DNA of 64,000 nt, taken from assembly GCA_963971575.1 (NCBI GenBank), contig OZ020611.1:178810071-178874070 (forward strand), read 5' to 3'. Both the position numbers and the translations under genes were made by a program. How positions within the stretch are numbered: the first letter of the stretch is position 1; each line of letters opens with the position of its first letter. Under the pieces are notes generated by a model, which saw nothing but the letters and a program-made list of their open reading frames with translations, was not told where the DNA came from and made no database searches. This DNA comes from Liopterus haemorrhoidalis. Its lineage: Eukaryota > Arthropoda > Insecta > Coleoptera > Dytiscidae. Below, in pieces: positions 1 through 12,464 of this stretch.

Positions 1-1029
1 TAAAATTGTCTGATTTCTATTATTAAGTTATTGAGCGATAACCTTTTTATAACAATTTTTTCTACAGTTAAAAATAACCTATTAGATAGATATAAATTCT
101 CTGCAAATATTGATGTATAATTTGGTAATTTGTTACTATTTTTTTTTTCAGATTGTTAGTTTTTTATAAGAAACTTATAATCTGCGGAGATAAACGCACC
201 GGTAACCTTCGATTGCATGAATTATACTAATTTTTACTTTTTAAGGTATAAAATAAGAATAAATAAATACCATATATTGAGCGATAAAAAAATCTCTGAG
301 ATTTTCCACATGGATAAAATATTACTTGAAAATGAAATTATTATGAAACGATATTTTCCTATATAAAATATAATGCCCCGAAAAGTACTCAAATGTAATA
401 AAGTAGTGGGGACATTAATTTGGTAATTGAATACGATCGTGCCACTAGTATTCGTTGAATGTACCTAAGTCTAATGCTCGATTGTAGAAATAATTTCAAA
501 ACTTATTTAGAGCATTTCTGTTACTTAAATAATGTATAGTATTCACAAATCTTCTTCAAAGAAGTAAACTTTGTTAAACGGATGTTATCCAACATACTAA
601 TTCAACTGTACAACACTATCAGTTTCTTTGAACTATGCAAAATAATTACATCTTCCAACATATAATACTGCTGTGAGGGCGCTTTTGCATACTCCCTTTC
701 ACTAGAATTATCTTTCCATTTACATAACATGACTACAGAATAGAGGCTTTAACATCACGTAGATGCGAAATTAAATCAATATATTTAGCAAAGTAACCTG
801 CACAAACAAGCTAATTTATACAATTTCGTGGTTCTCAGATTTAAATTATTTATAAATTCTCCATTTTTACGTTATATTAGAAGATTTATAACTCATTTCA
901 GATACACAGTTTGGTTGGAAGGATTAAAATACAAATTATAACGTTAAAATTTGCAACGTACATAACCTCAATTCTGTTTTCATTTCTGGAAGAAAAAACA
1001 TTTTCAGTAAAAACTAATAGTCCCTAAAA
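1..1029. other. No recognised feature
   Basis: AT-rich sequence. I see no reading frame of note, no terminal repeats and no similarity to the repeat families defined elsewhere in this window. Confidence 0.5.
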
Positions 1030-1213
1030 CATATCAAGGCAGGAGCCCCACAGGGAAGTATTTTAGGCCCAGTTCTATTCAGTATATTTGTTAGTAATAT
1101 ACCGCGCAGTACAGCCGCTATAGCAATGTTCTCTGAAGATTCGCCCTGCTTACACAGCATTCTGAACTATAAATAGCTATAGAAAATCTTCAGACAGCTA
1201 CAGACACAATATG
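1030..1213 (+). pseudogene. Non-LTR retrotransposon reverse transcriptase fragment (Jockey-like)
   Basis: Reading from position 1030 gives IKAGAPQGSILGPVLFSIF, the conserved reverse transcriptase block (GxPQGSxLGPxLF) just upstream of the catalytic box. The catalytic F/Y-A-D-D box appears as FSED, so two of its positions are changed and catalysis would be lost. In-frame stops follow after LNYK. A one-base frame change then recovers IENLQTATDTICKRLNI, which fits the segment normally following the catalytic box. Both ends are missing, so this is a dead LINE fragment. The assignment to a Jockey-type rather than RTE-type LINE rests on the spacing and the phrase around PQGS and is only moderately secure. 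Confidence 0.7.
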
Positions 1214-2386
1214 TAAACGGCTCAACATATAGAACTAATGGTGGTAAGCCCCCTCTAAAAAAAAAAAAAAACATCGTATAATTGAACAATTATATACATG
1301 AGCCCCCCTGAAAAAAGTTTCTTTTATACTAGTACTATTTCGGTTCACACTAATGTCACAATGCACTCCGTTAATCTACGAATCAACAACTTTTCGTTGT
1401 TGCCCCCTCAAAATTCAAAATAAATTCTCACAAAATAGATATTATGTATATTAATTTATTTTTTCAATGATTTGCTTTTTCGATATCTGTGGGTATTTTC
1501 CCATTATGCGTGCAGAGAACTAAATATTCATGCCGCATTACATGTCTCTATGTTCAGGAGTCTGGAAACAATTTCTACGAATCTACTACAAATTCTAGCA
1601 TGATTTAGCAATCTAAAATATGGACCGTATTACAATGGACAAGGTAACAGGCAATATAATTAATAATTTATTTTTTGTACATTAAAGAGTATTAATATAC
1701 GACAGGCAATATTAAGAAGAGCATCAACTAAAAAATACAATAAAAATTACTCCATATGAGATCACGTGATGTTTTAAGAATTTCTTAGTCATAACTGCGA
1801 AACCCAAAAAATGACATGTTATATCACTGTAATATAATTTGTAGAACAAATTTAGTTCTATGAAATGAGACTTTTTGTATTTATTAGCGTCTGTTAAATG
1901 AAGATATTTAAACAAGGTTCTATAAATAGTGACATCCGCGATAATGAACAGATAAGTATATAACAGGAAAGCCGAGACACATAGATAACAGCAATAAGTA
2001 TTTAAATTTTGTCTTTTTGTTCATGTTTATATATAGAAATGATATATTACAACATATAGATATTAAAGTTAAATGTTACCAAAGTAAATTATTTGTTTAA
2101 TGACCGCATGTTTTAACTAGAAACTCCAGTCATCCCTAACATAAGTTAAAATAATATGATTTTGTATGTTGTTTTGACTCAACTTAAGCATAAGTTAATT
2201 CGACTTATGCTTAACTCGTTCATTTGCAACCTGCCATAAAAGTTTTTATTTAATATTTATGTATTCTGCAGGACATAATAGGCCTGTATGTACAAATGAT
2301 CGACTGTTCAACGAATATTAATATTTTTAAAAAGAGTTCAATAATTTAATTATAATTTTTGATCTTAATTTCAGTATAAAATTAAA
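1214..2386. other. No gene; A-run and weak repeat similarity
   Basis: There is an A-run near 1258-1272. A short stretch near 1335-1365 (ctatttcggttcacactaat) resembles part of repeat family A. Nothing else is recognised. Confidence 0.4.
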
Positions 2387-2440
2387 GTGAAGTGGGAATT
2401 TTCACACATTTTAAGATTTTCTAGGTATCTAATAAGTGAT
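2387..2440 (+). repeat. Hairpin module, copy 1
   Basis: A module of about 54 bases containing a short inverted repeat of the GTGTGAA / TTCACAC type, here diverged to gtgggaattttcacac, followed by a conserved tail. Similar copies lie at 9868-9925 (-), 16784-16840 (-), 27105-27157 (+), 30870-30924 (-) and 50530-50585 (+). Translated in one frame this copy reads VKWEFSHILRFSRYLISDN, close to the other copies. Confidence 0.75.
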
Positions 2441-2689
2441 AATAACGTGTGTTTAAAAAAATACGTGTAATAATACGTGTAATACTTCCACGGCTTACTC
2501 TGTAAGAGAAAGACAGCAATATGGGGTATGTTGGGGATAACCAAGCAACAAAAACAAAGATTGTTTTGTTGCTTGAGTATCCCAAAAACCTCCTGCAGAT
2601 TTGTTAAATTTTAATCAATTGAATAGCGTTCAAATGTTTTAAATTCTCGCGTACACAATTTTTACCCATCTAAATGAATAGAATATTTA

Positions 2690-2992
2690 TTAAAAATAAT
2701 AAATTAAACAATAAATAAAAAAATAAATAAATAAAATAAAATCCTATACACATACTCAATAATAGAAACCTTGCACGGGCAAACACAAATAGAATAAAAG
2801 TCTGTTCGAGAATTTGAAGAGCAAATAATCATCGAATATCACAGAAAATAATAAAATAAGGTGCAAGACTTCACGTATAAAACAGTAAGTTCGATTCCAT
2901 CAGGAAGAATATCATCCTGTCCATGAATACTCTGTCGTCACCTAAAGCAACTGACAGGTCATAGCACAGGCCTAACTTCTCCCTGAGATAAT
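2690..2992 (-). pseudogene. LINE 3' end (C-terminal coding tail and 3' UTR)
   Basis: On the minus strand this matches the 3' part of the LINE copy at 52680-53230. It includes the coding tail, a 3' UTR, and an end in (TTTA/TAAA)-rich sequence at 2695-2745. Shared landmarks with the 52.9-kb copy are the stretches around caacTGACAGGTCATAGCAC and acagtaagttcgatt on the plus strand. Only the 3' end is present, as expected of a 5'-truncated LINE insertion. Confidence 0.65.
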
Positions 2993-4401
2993 GTTTTTTT
3001 GAATTGACTTCCCGACTTTATGAATTATTTTCAAGGAATTACTTGAGTAAACAGTAGTAGATACTTATAATTTAAATATTAAAAAATTAAAAATTTCTGT
3101 AGATGGGATTTGAAACATTGTCATCTTATCTAACATCTCCGTCGTCTCTGTATATTTCTTAAAATATTTCTTACTGTAACATTTCGTCTTTGTACTAAAT
3201 CTTACATATCTCGTTGAAATGTATTCCATGTTACTCATTTTATACTTCTTATCTTACCATTTCAGTGGAAGTACATTTACAGAATTATCAAGTCTGCACA
3301 AACTTCACCCCTTTATATTCCAAGCTTCTCTACATAGAACGTCTCTCATATCATCAAAAGACAAATAAATTCGGCAATGCAGAAAACTGATACATTCCCA
3401 ATAGTTATTACAGGGAATGCGATACATTTTTATTAATGTTTGATAACAACTAGTTTACTAAACATATCCGAATATAAGAAATATGACTCTATCAAACTGT
3501 AGAAATCGCAGTATTTACTTTTTATATTTCATATATCATTCGCTCAACAATGATGACTATTTACACCTCACACAGACCATATTTATAACTAGAATAATAT
3601 TTATGTTAAAATAAATAATAGTATTTTAAATAGTATAATACATAATATACATAAAAAATAATTTAATAGTATAATACAATCAGCTGATGTTTCGGCAACC
3701 ATCTTGATGACGTGGGTTCTGAAGTTAAACAATTCGCTCTGAGAATTTCTGTGTTTTTAAATAAAATTTACTGATTTGAAAATAAAAATATTGTTGTAGA
3801 TAAAATATTGTATTTGACTAGCATATAATGACTATATTTCACTCGGATGATTACATATTTTTTTTAAATTTAATACCACACTTTTTGCTGCATACTTTTC
3901 AATACTTTCAAGCAATACTTTCAAGTGGGATAATAAATTCTTCGTCACTATGCATTACAAAATATATTGGAGCAATTAACAACAATAACCTATCAACTAA
4001 TCATATTTATTGTTTACATAACGAACAACCACATAACAATTACATAGCTGACAACTATGAGCCACCAGCCGTAGAAGTAAAACCATAATTTTTCTGCCTA
4101 GTTAAACAAATAACTATTACAAAAAATATGAATAGTTAAACGTAAGTTTTCGCAGACCGATATAGATTTTGTCACAAACTGGTTTGACATGGTTGAGAAA
4201 CATTAATAAACCGACAGTCATAAGTGAAGGTATAAAGGTTTTTTGGATTCCTACGATAACCTAAAAATAATCCATTCAAGTGTTGATGCAGTCCTCTTAA
4301 TCAGCTAAATTGTTATTCTGTTTAGAAATGTTTATTTGCCTCAATTATTACAGGACATGCATCGATAAGAGAGGTAGCTTTACGACAAAATTGCGACAAC
4401 G
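2993..4401. other. No recognised feature
   Basis: AT-rich sequence. An 86-codon reading frame at 3828-4088 shows no recognisable motif and no codon bias that I can argue for, so I do not call it a gene. Confidence 0.4.
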
Positions 4402-4409
4402 ATCTAGAA

Positions 4410-4553
4410 CAGAGTTTCCCAAACTGTGCTCCGCGGAGCGTCTATAGTGCTCCGTGATCTTCTAGTGTTGCTTGTATATAACAACGATAGTGTTCCGCGA
4501 CGAATTCTTCTCGTGAAAAGTGCTTCGCGGCTCAAAAAGTTTAAGAAACTCTG
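4410..4553. mobile_element. hAT-type MITE, 144 bp
   Basis: The ends are CAGAGTTTCCCAAAC and, inverted, GTTTAAGAAACTCTG, typical of hAT termini beginning CAG. The flanks are a perfect 8-bp duplication ATCTAGAA (4402-4409 and 4554-4561), the hallmark of hAT insertion. The interior is GC-richer (tgctccgcggagc) and has no coding capacity, so the element is non-autonomous. The intact duplication suggests a fairly recent insertion. Confidence 0.9.
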
Positions 4554-4561
4554 ATCTAGAA

Positions 4562-5924
4562 CATAAAATATAACAACAAGGGTATGGTCCCGAATACATA
4601 AACATAGTTATCCAACCATTTACAACAAAATGTTTTCGTAATAAAATCCTCTTCCTAACGCGTGTAGGCGGTAAAAAAAATCAAATATACTCTGCATTAT
4701 AGGAGACAACAGTGATGTTCAGTTTACAAAAATTATTCGAGACAGTTTACTTCTCCCGTCTGCTTTTATGCTAAGAGTCTTGTATGTTTGCGTTTAACTC
4801 GAAGTTGTAATCTGTAACGACATTTGTAGTTATCTGAGAAAGCTCCTTTTTATTTGCAGAGATCAGAGACAGACGATGTCTAGCTTTGTAATTACAGTAA
4901 TTGCCGTATAATTTCATCGTTAGATTCAACGTGTCTGCCAAAACTACCAATAAATAACAGGGGTTCAATAAACTCACCTATTTTTGTTTTGTCCCGAGAA
5001 TTTTATCTATATTTATATTTTTTGCAAAGCTTGAAATATGTTGTATGTCGAAAAGAAGTCAAGATAACCAATACTCCTATAATAAATAGCTAGCGCTGCC
5101 ACCAAAAACCAATGTAGGCTAGTTGCAATACGTTGCGATACAACATTGTCGATCTATTCAGGCGTAAGTCAGTTCAGGCGTATTTTTTAGGAAAAGTTTA
5201 AACTCTTAAACAGAACGTGTATTCTGTTATCAATATATTTTCCTTCATTAATAAGAATTTGTTGCCATTTCAACGGCATTTTTTAATTCCAACTGCAAAA
5301 AAACTTTGTAGCTGGTCCAGAATGAGATTCAAATTCCACAGTGCTGTAGCTACTCCTTTTTAAACCATTTCCGTGCAGTCTTTATACCAATTACATTATC
5401 ACCATGAAAACTATTTAATGTTTATGCTGCAGACATGGCACTTTTACCACTCAAAAATTTCAATTTCAAACCACCATTTTTATAACACTTACCGGTTTCC
5501 ATACAGCTCTAATAATAAATCTATTTAGCACAATGGTTGGCAAATTAATAAAAAAATCAGCAATGCATTATGCAGAAAAAATATATTTTGTACCGAATAA
5601 TCCCGACGAATCGAAAAAGAGCAAAGCAGAGCATAGGCTCTGCTTTTCTATCATATACCATTTAAATAAGTGTTTTGAAGGCGTAATTGTAATTTTTTCA
5701 TGAATATATATTTATTAAAAAGTAAATGTACATTGCGACTGCAATGAAGCCCTCATCAGTAGTACAGTAGTATTTTAGTATTACTGATGGGAACTGTATG
5801 ACAGTAGAAGTGTACATCTAATTTTTAATGACTATTTATTGGTGTGTTTCACTCAAGAAGGTGAAGAGTTCATGCTGCTAAATCATCTTAATACACATTC
5901 AGCTTTCTTTTCAAAACAAAACTC
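4562..5924. other. No gene; short perfect hairpin
   Basis: The only structure I see is a perfect 10-bp stem with a 4-base loop at about 5622-5645 (AAAGCAGAGC, ATAG, GCTCTGCTTT). No gene context supports a role for it. Confidence 0.4.
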
Positions 5925-6060
5925 CAACATCAGTCTGCATGAAGCTCTGTATAATAAATACGTATGGTTCCGAAATATGGTCCTTTACGAAGCATGAGCA
6001 AGAAAATCTTACCGTGTTCGAAACAAAGCACTACGCGGAACCTTTAGTACAACCAAAATC
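5925..6060 (+). pseudogene. LINE C-terminal fragment (RTE-like)
   Basis: From 5939 the frame reads MKLCIINTYGSEIWSFTKHE and then QENLTVFETK. This matches the conserved block downstream of the reverse transcriptase in RTE-like and related LINE proteins (xTYGSETWxLTKREQExLxVFERK). After the block the frame runs into an A-run (6075-6092) and ends. The catalytic domain is absent, so this is a small dead fragment. The match is by motif memory only. Confidence 0.6.
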
Positions 6061-6484
6061 AATGGCAAATACCCCAAAAAAAAAAAAAAAAAATGAAGAC
6101 ATGCCATCACTCTACTCCAAACTGAGTGTCGTACAGCAATGAAACAATGACGTAGCGAGAGTTTCTAGAGTTTTGGGCAAGGTAGGACAAATTTTGAAGT
6201 AAAAAAACTTTATACAGAAAGCGTAAATGCATACCCAATGTTCATTAAATTCAATTAATCTTGTTTACTGTAATTTTTCTACATGAAACTTGTAACACTT
6301 GTTCGGGTTCCACCGTGTTTTTATGAATATCTTTAAAATTACAAAAATTATTAATAAATCACAGGGATTTTTGTTTTTACTACGAGTATAATAGTATATT
6401 GTGTAACAAGCGCAGAAAGTATACATCGGCAAATGTATTTTCTGCGCGTGTCACACATTCTATTTTTTCTACGAACACCTATTT

Positions 6485-6890
6485 TAAACCAGTGGCGAAG
6501 GGAAACCTCCGCGAGACTTGCCCTCCCATAAAAAAATAATAAATATTTAGATAAATCTTCAAAAATACATCAAATTATTAATTATTAATTTTGTCCAAGG
6601 CTTGGTTGACTAGTTACGAATTAATTATCATGACCATGGAAACGTTACATATAAGTATGAAAAAATTTTAAATAATTTTACAAAAAAAATTCAAAATTTT
6701 TCGTTTTATCAAAAAACGTCTCAAATAAAAGTTATTAGTAATTGTATTTATAGTAACTTATGAAACGTTGAAACCGTTATGAAACCATATTTATGAAACG
6801 TAGTCATCAGTCAAAATCTCGACATCGAAAATTTTCGCGATTACAATACTTGCCTGATATATATAGGTCGGGCAAGTAAAAATACAAAAA
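6485..6890 (-). repeat. Repeat family B, copy 1
   Basis: The reverse complement matches the copies at 41055-41590 and 61720-62300. One end carries ccagtggcgaagggaaacct and the other an ACTTGCC...GGGCAAGT hairpin (6848-6877). The middle shares runs such as gaccatggaaacgttacata. No coding capacity was seen. The transposon class is not determined. Confidence 0.75.
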
Positions 6891-7448
6891 ATAAGAAATA
6901 GAAATAATTACTTTAAAATTAATTTGTATTTGTTTGTTAAATAATAATGTATGAAGATGAAATAAGCAGCGAGGCTGACAAGGAGATAGAGGAAGCGGTA
7001 AAGAAAATAGTGTTAGAACTCTTGCCGCAAAAGTCAAGAGAAAGGTAATAATATATATAATAGTATATTGTGTAACAGCCAACTCTTTGTTCGAAGGAGA
7101 AATTAATTTTAATACTTTAAATAATTGACAAATAACAATTAATTACAAAAAATAAACTTAAATGTGTAGTATTATTTAATTTATATTGACCAATCGGAAA
7201 ATACTTTCTGCGCTAGAGCGAAAAGTATTTTTCGATTGGGTTGGGTTGGATACAAAATACTCCTCAGCAAACACTAATTTTCCACTTTGCTATGGCAACA
7301 GAAAACGATAGCTTTCTGATAGGTGAGTAGAAAAATAGATTTTTTAATCTGGTTCCGTTTTTGGCACCCCCAAATATTGGCAACAATGTCGCGCATCCCT
7401 CGTTTCACCACTGCAAGGACAGGCTGATGATGCAGTGAATAGCACAAG
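6891..7448. other. No recognised feature
   Basis: AT-rich sequence with short, unsupported reading frames only. Confidence 0.4.
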
Positions 7449-7451
7449 TAA

Positions 7452-7847
7452 AGCTGTGTCCACACTATGCCAATTAGCAAAACCAACTGGCAAAGTCAAG
7501 TGGCTTATTTGCAAGGACGTCCACACTGTCGGCTCAGCGTAGAGCGTATCAGGCGTATTATGCCTGTTCAGCATAGCTTGTGAAATGTTTTTTAAGCCCT
7601 GCTCGTAATAGTAAGCCGCTTTGCACAGTTGGCACATCCACCCTATGAGTGTCAGCGCGGCTTTCTCTGTTCCAGATCGCCATATATAAGCAGTTTACAA
7701 TGTGCCAAATGGCTTACAAATTTGCAAAACGTATTACACATGTTGATAACATACATATGTTGAACAGGCCTGATAACGAACTGATGCACTCTACACTGAC
7801 CTGACAGTGTGGACGTCCTTGCCAATTGGCATAGTGTGGACGTAGCT
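7452..7847. mobile_element. MITE with long terminal inverted repeats, Harbinger-like
   Basis: The left end reads AGCTGTGTCCACACTATGCC. The right end, inverted, is AGCTACGTCCACACTATGCC. The inverted similarity continues for roughly 100 bp inward, including ggacgtccacactgt on both arms. A TAA trinucleotide sits on both sides (7449-7451 and 7848-7850), which fits the 3-bp TWA duplication of PIF/Harbinger elements. There is no transposase inside. Confidence 0.75.
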
Positions 7848-8734
7848 TAATTGAGATAAAAGTAAATTGTATGATAGAGACAAAGAAGAAAGTTAGACTT
7901 CGGATTAGACATATCTCACAAAAAATGTAGAGCTTGTCTAACAGAGGATCTAGTGATGTTGATATACCTAGAACGACCTGTCACAGAAAAAACAAGATGG
8001 CGAATTTGTGCGGATGCCCAAGGAAAGAGATAGTGATATATTTTTTAATAATATTACTGACGATATATGCTTAAATTCGTCGAGGGACTCCTAAATGACC
8101 CTCTATCTGTCAACCCTTAAATAAATGAATCGACCCCTAAGCGATCGCTAGCAGCTACGTTGGGAATCCCTTTCATAAAACATATTTCATACGAAACAAG
8201 GATTCGTCATCAAAAGAAACATAACTGTATACAATTTGAAAAAGTTTTGAACATTTTCAACATAATGGCTATTCAGAACCGACATATTTCATACATTTTT
8301 AGGACGGAAATAAAAATTTGAATACGTAAAATGTTGTATTTTGTATACGCTTGCAATTCTAAATGATAATTGGGTGTCTGATGATCTCATTGTGTGTTAT
8401 TGTTGTGACATTGAAAGTGATCTTATAATTTACCTTTTATCCAAACAATAAAGGTATAATTCAAAAGAATTAGCAATTGTTATTACGAACTTCTGTTTTT
8501 TTTTTTTATAAGTCAAGAGGTACAGATCTTATTTTTCAAATCTTAAATGAGAATGGGACGGTATATATGTACTCAAAATAGTGCTTAATACTACTACCCT
8601 TCTGTAAACAGGGCTAAGTGAACTCATTAAAAGGTCGACACTTTCAGGAAATGTTCTTAGAATAACATCTGATTTATTTTATATCGTTTTCTACAATTCT
8701 TATGAAAAACTAACATTTCAATTGTTTTTTAGGA
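7848..8734. other. No recognised feature
   Basis: Contains a T-run near 8497-8508. No coding or repeat signal was found. Confidence 0.4.
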
Positions 8735-9925
8735 TTTTGTAGATATGACCACCAAAAAACCCTTACAACGTCACTCATGTGTCTGTCTGTCTGGCTGTAC
8801 GGTAGAAATTGAAGCCAAACGGCTGAACATAGAAAGTTGAAATTTGGCATACTTTGTACGACTTTTTGACTCACATATAGGAAAATAATAGAGAGGTAAA
8901 AAAATACAGCGCGGGATAAATATAAACAAATATGTATTTAATAAAAAAATAAATATTTTTTTAAAATTTTGAGTGGCATACCAAATGAAACGTCTTATGC
9001 GTGGATCAACAAACAAATTTTTATTTTTGAAAAATCAATTTTTTTTATTGGATTTTTGCCAAAAATGTGTCAAAAAACTTTCGTCCCCCACCCTATATCC
9101 CAAAGGGATTGATCTAAAAATCTAAAAAAATATATCCGTAATTAAAATTGATGGGAACCGAAATAGTTCAACAGGAATTTTTGATCAGATAACTTTTTCG
9201 AAAAATGTCGATTTTTTTGTGTAGTTGATATTTTTTTTTTTCAAATTTATTGTGTGGTTTCAAAAGAAAGCTCTTAAGATGTAGATTATGGAACGATAGA
9301 TAGTTTTTTGAAATTCGTTTCTTTTAACACGAATTTAACTAAAAATGTGCAAAACTTCTTGTCCCGCACCCTTTTACCAAAAAGGGTAAAACGAAAAATC
9401 TCAAAAAATTATAGATAATGTATATTGATCTGAGCCGGAAACGTACGAGAGGAATTTTTGATCAGATTGTGTTTTTGGAAAATATGGCAGTTTTTGTGTT
9501 TTTGAAAAAATTATTTTTTTAATTCATGGTTAAATTATGGCTAATAATGTTGATTTTTTTGTATTTATAGCTAAGATAGTGCGTGTATTTGTTTGGAATT
9601 AAAAATCTTTAAAAAATAATATATTTATTGATAGTTGCGTACTGAGTTACACCACACCACAGTACGCTCTACACTGTAAAATATTTCTTATTAATCTAAT
9701 GAAGACTTGAATACGAAGCAAATGTAGAAAAATGCTGGGATATTTGGTAAATTATTTAAATTTACTTTAAAAAAATTAAATGGAAGCTCTTAGTTCTCAA
9801 ATAACGAATAAAGGTTATGTTGATTTTGATGTGATCAATATACCTAGACATCCAGTATTATGTTGACTTCTTACACCTATTAAATAGCGGCAAAACCCCG
9901 AAATGTGTGAAAATTCACACTTCAC
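8735..9925 (-). repeat. Repeat family A, near full-length copy
   Basis: On the minus strand the element starts with the hairpin module (9925-9868) and ends at 8735 with ...TACAAAATCCTAAAAA. It carries a CAGACAGACAGACA-type stretch near 8783, the block caccctatatcccaaaggg and the block aatttttgatcagat. A second long copy lies at 15623-16840 with the same order of blocks. Shorter copies are at 13120, 27650, 29285, 48770 and 54785. Constant right ends with variable left ends resemble LINE 3' ends, but no reverse transcriptase is attached here. Confidence 0.75.
9868..9925 (-). repeat. Hairpin module, copy 2
   Basis: Terminal part of the family A copy. It reads GTGTGAATTTTCACAC on the minus strand, and the frame translates as VKCEFSHISGFCRYLIGVRS. 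Confidence 0.75.
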
Positions 9926-10713
9926 AAGATTGTTATTCAGACTTGGTATCCAAAAGGATACCTTTGCGCTTTACTCTGCATGCAAATAATTCAGAATGTA
10001 AACAGCATTAATATAAAATTAGTGATTTAATTTATATTGTTTCATAACCTTGGGTGATACCAATTTACCGATGCATTAGTGCGCAACTTTACTAGAATTA
10101 ATAGCCCTTCTAAGCCAAGAGGTATATGTCACTGCAATTATGAAAATTACAATCTATCATTCTCCTGTCATATTTCACGAATATGAAACGCAGCACCACC
10201 TATAGATAAATAAATGAAGTACATACAGTCTTGTTATATAAGATGACATAAATGTTTCGAGATATTATCAGACAGAGAACATAGGAACACACCTTTGTAA
10301 ATACGTGTAGATTACGTCATGAGGATGGGCGTTGAATTCAAGGTCAGGCCGCGCCGTGGGCAATAACTCGATACCACCAATACTATAGCGACTGGCAATA
10401 CGAGTATTATCAGGATTATATTAGACATGTCGGCGTTCTATCTGACGACAACTATATGAATAAAATATGTGCAAACCAACTATTAATTAGTTTTCAATCA
10501 GTAGGAACAAAAAAGACAGTCTACAATAAATATCTTAGGTACAGTTGGATTTAAAGTTAGTTACTTTTTTTGTGCACAGCACGTCATCAAGTAATTAAAT
10601 AATAGTATATTAAAACACACAATCGCGAAGCGACGAGTTTTCTGATCGACAAGTGCGGTAAAGAAACTTACGAATTTCTGCTTAGAATTGCAGCACTAAG
10701 CTCTGAATTTATA
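9926..10713. other. No recognised feature
   Basis: The flank upstream of the mariner element. No reading frame or repeat was recognised. Confidence 0.4.
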
Positions 10714-10791
10714 TACAAGGTGTCTCAAAAGACATTTTATATTTATTTAGCTTACTGCGTGAACGCAACGTATCCGAGGGGCGCGGGGGTT

Positions 10792-11952
10792 ATGTCAATC
10801 AGTAGCCTGGCTCTTGGGAATTCAGTCCGCGCATTATGCGTGCGAGAGTTTTACAAAAACGGTGATTCGGCGACTGTAGTGCGTAGAAAATTCTGCAGTA
10901 TTCGAGGTTTTCGCCACTTAAATGATGCGCCAAGCATTCCTCTCATTCGACATTGGGTTAAAAAGTTTGAAGAGACTGGTACAACGCTGGATAAATCAAA
11001 ATCCGGGCGACCTAGGTCATCAAGAACGGTAGAAAACGTGGAGAATGTTAATCAGTCTGTTCGTGACGACCCGAACCTTTCAATTCGGAAGCGCGCAAGT
11101 GCTTTAAATGTGCATAGATCATCATTACATCGCATTATGCACAAAGACCTAAAGCTGCACCCCTATAAAATTCAATTGGTGCAAGAATTAAAGCCCCAAG
11201 ATGCCAGTCAGAGGCTTAATTTTGTAAATCAGGTGATTGAGCGATTTTCAACGTTTACCAACATTTTGTTTTCGGATGAAGCTCATTTTCATTTTAATGG
11301 CCACGTAAATAAGCAGAACTGCCGCTACTGGAGTGCAACGAATCCGAAACGCAAACATCAGAAACCCCTACATTCGCCTGAAGTGACCGTATGGGCTGCG
11401 ATGTCGGCGCGAGGAATTATCGGCCCTTACTTTTTTGAAGACGAAAGGGGGCGTGCAGTTACAGTGAATTCAGAGCGTTATGTGGAGATGTTAGACAACT
11501 TATTGGTACCTGAACTGCAAAACTTTCCTGGCTATAACCAAAGAACATGGTTCCAACAGGACGGAGCAACTTCACACACGTCCAATATGTCTCTGCCACG
11601 TGTTCTTGAAATTTTCTCAGGCAAATTGATCTCCCGGAGAGGTGACATAAATTGGCCTCCACGCAGTCCAGATTTAACCCCTATGGACTTTTTCCTATGG
11701 GATTATCTTAAATCTAAAGTTTACGCCAATAAACCGACTTCACTGGCGCATTTGAAAGAAAATATCCGTCACGAAATGGCAGCCATCCCTGAGTCCACCT
11801 GCCGAGACGTCATAAGTAATTTTACTGTTCGATTAAATGAGTGCCGAGAACGCGAGGGTCTACATTTAGACCAGCGTTTCTCAACCAGGGGGCCGCGAAA
11901 TCATATAAGATCGAAGCATGAGATTATAATAGAAAAACGCTCAATTTTGTAA
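10792..11952 (+). CDS. Mariner transposase, DD41D (rosa-like), C-terminus altered by insertion
   Basis: A DDE/D transposase that would bind the element's terminal repeats and catalyse its excision and reinsertion at TA. The frame is open for 386 codons from the ATG at 10792. An upstream in-frame GTG lies inside the terminal repeat, so it is not a credible start. A helix-turn-helix region is followed by the linker GRPR (about residues 72-75). The catalytic residues are D162 (FSDEAHFHF), D257 (WFQQDGATSHT) and D299 (PDLTPMDFFLW). Forty-one residues lie between the last two, giving DD41D as in the rosa group. Residues 1-360 have no stop or frameshift. Residues 361-386 are encoded by the nested hAT element that begins at 11872. 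The original ending, DIIFKK and a stop at 12558-12560, lies beyond that element. The family and catalytic residues are clear. Whether this altered protein is active is unknown. Confidence 0.93.
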   Translation: MSISSLALGNSVRALCVREFYKNGDSATVVRRKFCSIRGFRHLNDAPSIPLIRHWVKKFEETGTTLDKSKSGRPRSSRTVENVENVNQSVRDDPNLSIRKRASALNVHRSSLHRIMHKDLKLHPYKIQLVQELKPQDASQRLNFVNQVIERFSTFTNILFSDEAHFHFNGHVNKQNCRYWSATNPKRKHQKPLHSPEVTVWAAMSARGIIGPYFFEDERGRAVTVNSERYVEMLDNLLVPELQNFPGYNQRTWFQQDGATSHTSNMSLPRVLEIFSGKLISRRGDINWPPRSPDLTPMDFFLWDYLKSKVYANKPTSLAHLKENIRHEMAAIPESTCRDVISNFTVRLNECREREGLHLDQRFSTRGPRNHIRSKHEIIIEKRSIL

Positions 11953-12413
11953 GATGTATTCATAAATATGTGACATTAATGTTCATTAAAATATACGTTT
12001 TAAACATAAATAAAATAAATTATACTTATTTTAACAACTAATTTAAACTAATTAAAACGGTTCGCGTTGGAGGTACTTCAAGTACTTTCAAGTAGGTACG
12101 ATGAACTTGCAATATTTTTTGTTATGCTCCGAACTACTATTAACTAAAAAGGAAGGATGCGAAAGTGTTCAAAATGGAAAGCAACATTGAACACTTGTAA
12201 ATAAAAATACTTGCAAGCCATTAAAGATAACCGTAAGAGATGTTAAAAGTTATTTCTTTTCAAAAGCTTTATCCAAATATACCCAACATGCCATACGTTC
12301 CTATATAAAAAATCGAAGTTGTCCTTGATATCCTGTACTTCCGCAACTTGCTCACACATCGTCTTTTCGAGAAAAATCGTGTTTCCTCTATCTTGATACA
12401 CCTTGTGATCCCG

Positions 12414-12464
<51 letters not shown>

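Noticed and set aside
10720..10791. Upstream extension of the transposase by 24 codons from a GTG
   Set aside because: The GTG lies within the terminal inverted repeat, nuclear genes start with ATG, and the first in-frame ATG at 10792 begins the family-like region.
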